Below are positions 32,436-32,553 of a stretch of DNA of 32,553 bases, in pieces (positions within the stretch are counted from its first letter, which is position 1; each line of letters begins with the position of its first letter). Where the stretch lies: NCBI RefSeq assembly GCF_014648295.1, contig NZ_BMQV01000047.1, forward strand, positions 1-32,553, in the 5' to 3' direction. The notes under the pieces are model-generated. The model saw nothing but the letters and a program-made list of their open reading frames with translations, did not search any database and was not told the origin of the DNA. This DNA comes from Shewanella saliphila (GTDB taxonomy: Bacteria > Pseudomonadota > Gammaproteobacteria > Enterobacterales > Shewanellaceae). Made by a program: the position numbers and the translations under genes.

Positions 32436-32553
32436 GTTTGCCCAGCGAAGCTGGCAAACCCGTCAGGTTGAAAGAAACCTGAATCACCCCGACTGAGGGG
32501 AAGATAATCCGAATGGCAAGGGCGTTGCTGGCCAACGGCAGGGTCTGAAGGAA
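32436..32553 (+). mobile_element. 5' end of a group II intron (class C-like), cut by the window edge
   Basis: The sequence starts GTTTGCCCAGC with a hairpin (GTTTGC..CAGC / GCTG..GCAAAC, 32436-32459). It goes on with GGTTGAAAGAAACCTGAATC, then a CCCC..GGGG stem, then GGCAAGGGCG..GCTGGC..ACGG and GTCTGAAGGAA at the edge. From memory this follows the order of domain I blocks of class C group II introns such as that of Oceanobacillus iheyensis (CCCGGC hairpin, GGGUGAGAGUCCC, CAAGGGUGUCC, UCUGAAGGAAG). The first bases GTTTG deviate from the usual GUGYG. Placement directly behind an intrinsic terminator is the known target preference of class C introns. Splicing parts and the reverse transcriptase lie outside the window. 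Confidence 0.7.

Overview
The window looks like chromosomal core DNA of a gammaproteobacterium, most likely Shewanella. This rests on E. coli-type gene order (tolC / nudF-yqiB-cpdA-yqiA-parE; mscM-psd-rsgA / orn-tRNA-Gly; tsaE-amiB-mutL-miaA-hfq-hflX-hflK-hflC), on moderate to low GC, and on families typical of Shewanella (DUF2333, TIGR04219-type outer membrane barrel, a parE-linked sugar-dehydrogenase-like beta-propeller). Species cannot be fixed from the sequence alone.

Layout. 1-3.4 kb: end of an unidentified gene, a tiny PspC-domain membrane protein, an enoyl-CoA hydratase (minus), then a plus-strand run of a PCuAC copper chaperone, a DUF2333 protein and an outer membrane barrel. 3.5-13.3 kb: tolC (minus) divergent from nudF-yqiB-cpdA-yqiA-parE-(beta-propeller)-parC, which links nucleotide-sugar clean-up, cAMP turnover and topoisomerase IV. 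13.4-21 kb, mostly minus: bfd with a promoter overlapped by a Fur-like box, a 2-hydroxyacid dehydrogenase, a glycerophosphodiesterase, the large mechanosensitive channel MscM, psd and rsgA. Then orn (plus).

21.65-23.0 kb is the unusual part. A stable-RNA-type promoter and leader hairpin precede an array of three full-length tRNA-Gly genes interleaved with at least eight degenerate tRNA-Gly-derived units. These units share recurring inserts at fixed positions, as if one altered tRNA had been amplified and shuffled. The third full-length tRNA has anticodon ACC instead of GCC, which is very rare in bacteria.

23.4-32.4 kb: an uncharacterised all-helical 151-aa protein, then the classic tsaE-amiB-mutL-miaA-hfq-hflX-hflK-hflC cluster (tRNA modification, cell-wall cleavage, mismatch repair, RNA chaperone, ribosome-rescue GTPase, FtsH regulators). 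queG and nnr, which sit between the tRNAs and tsaE in E. coli, are absent here.

32.4-32.55 kb: directly after the hflC terminator the sequence resembles the 5' end of a group II (class C-like) intron, cut by the window edge. Class C introns are known to insert behind intrinsic terminators.
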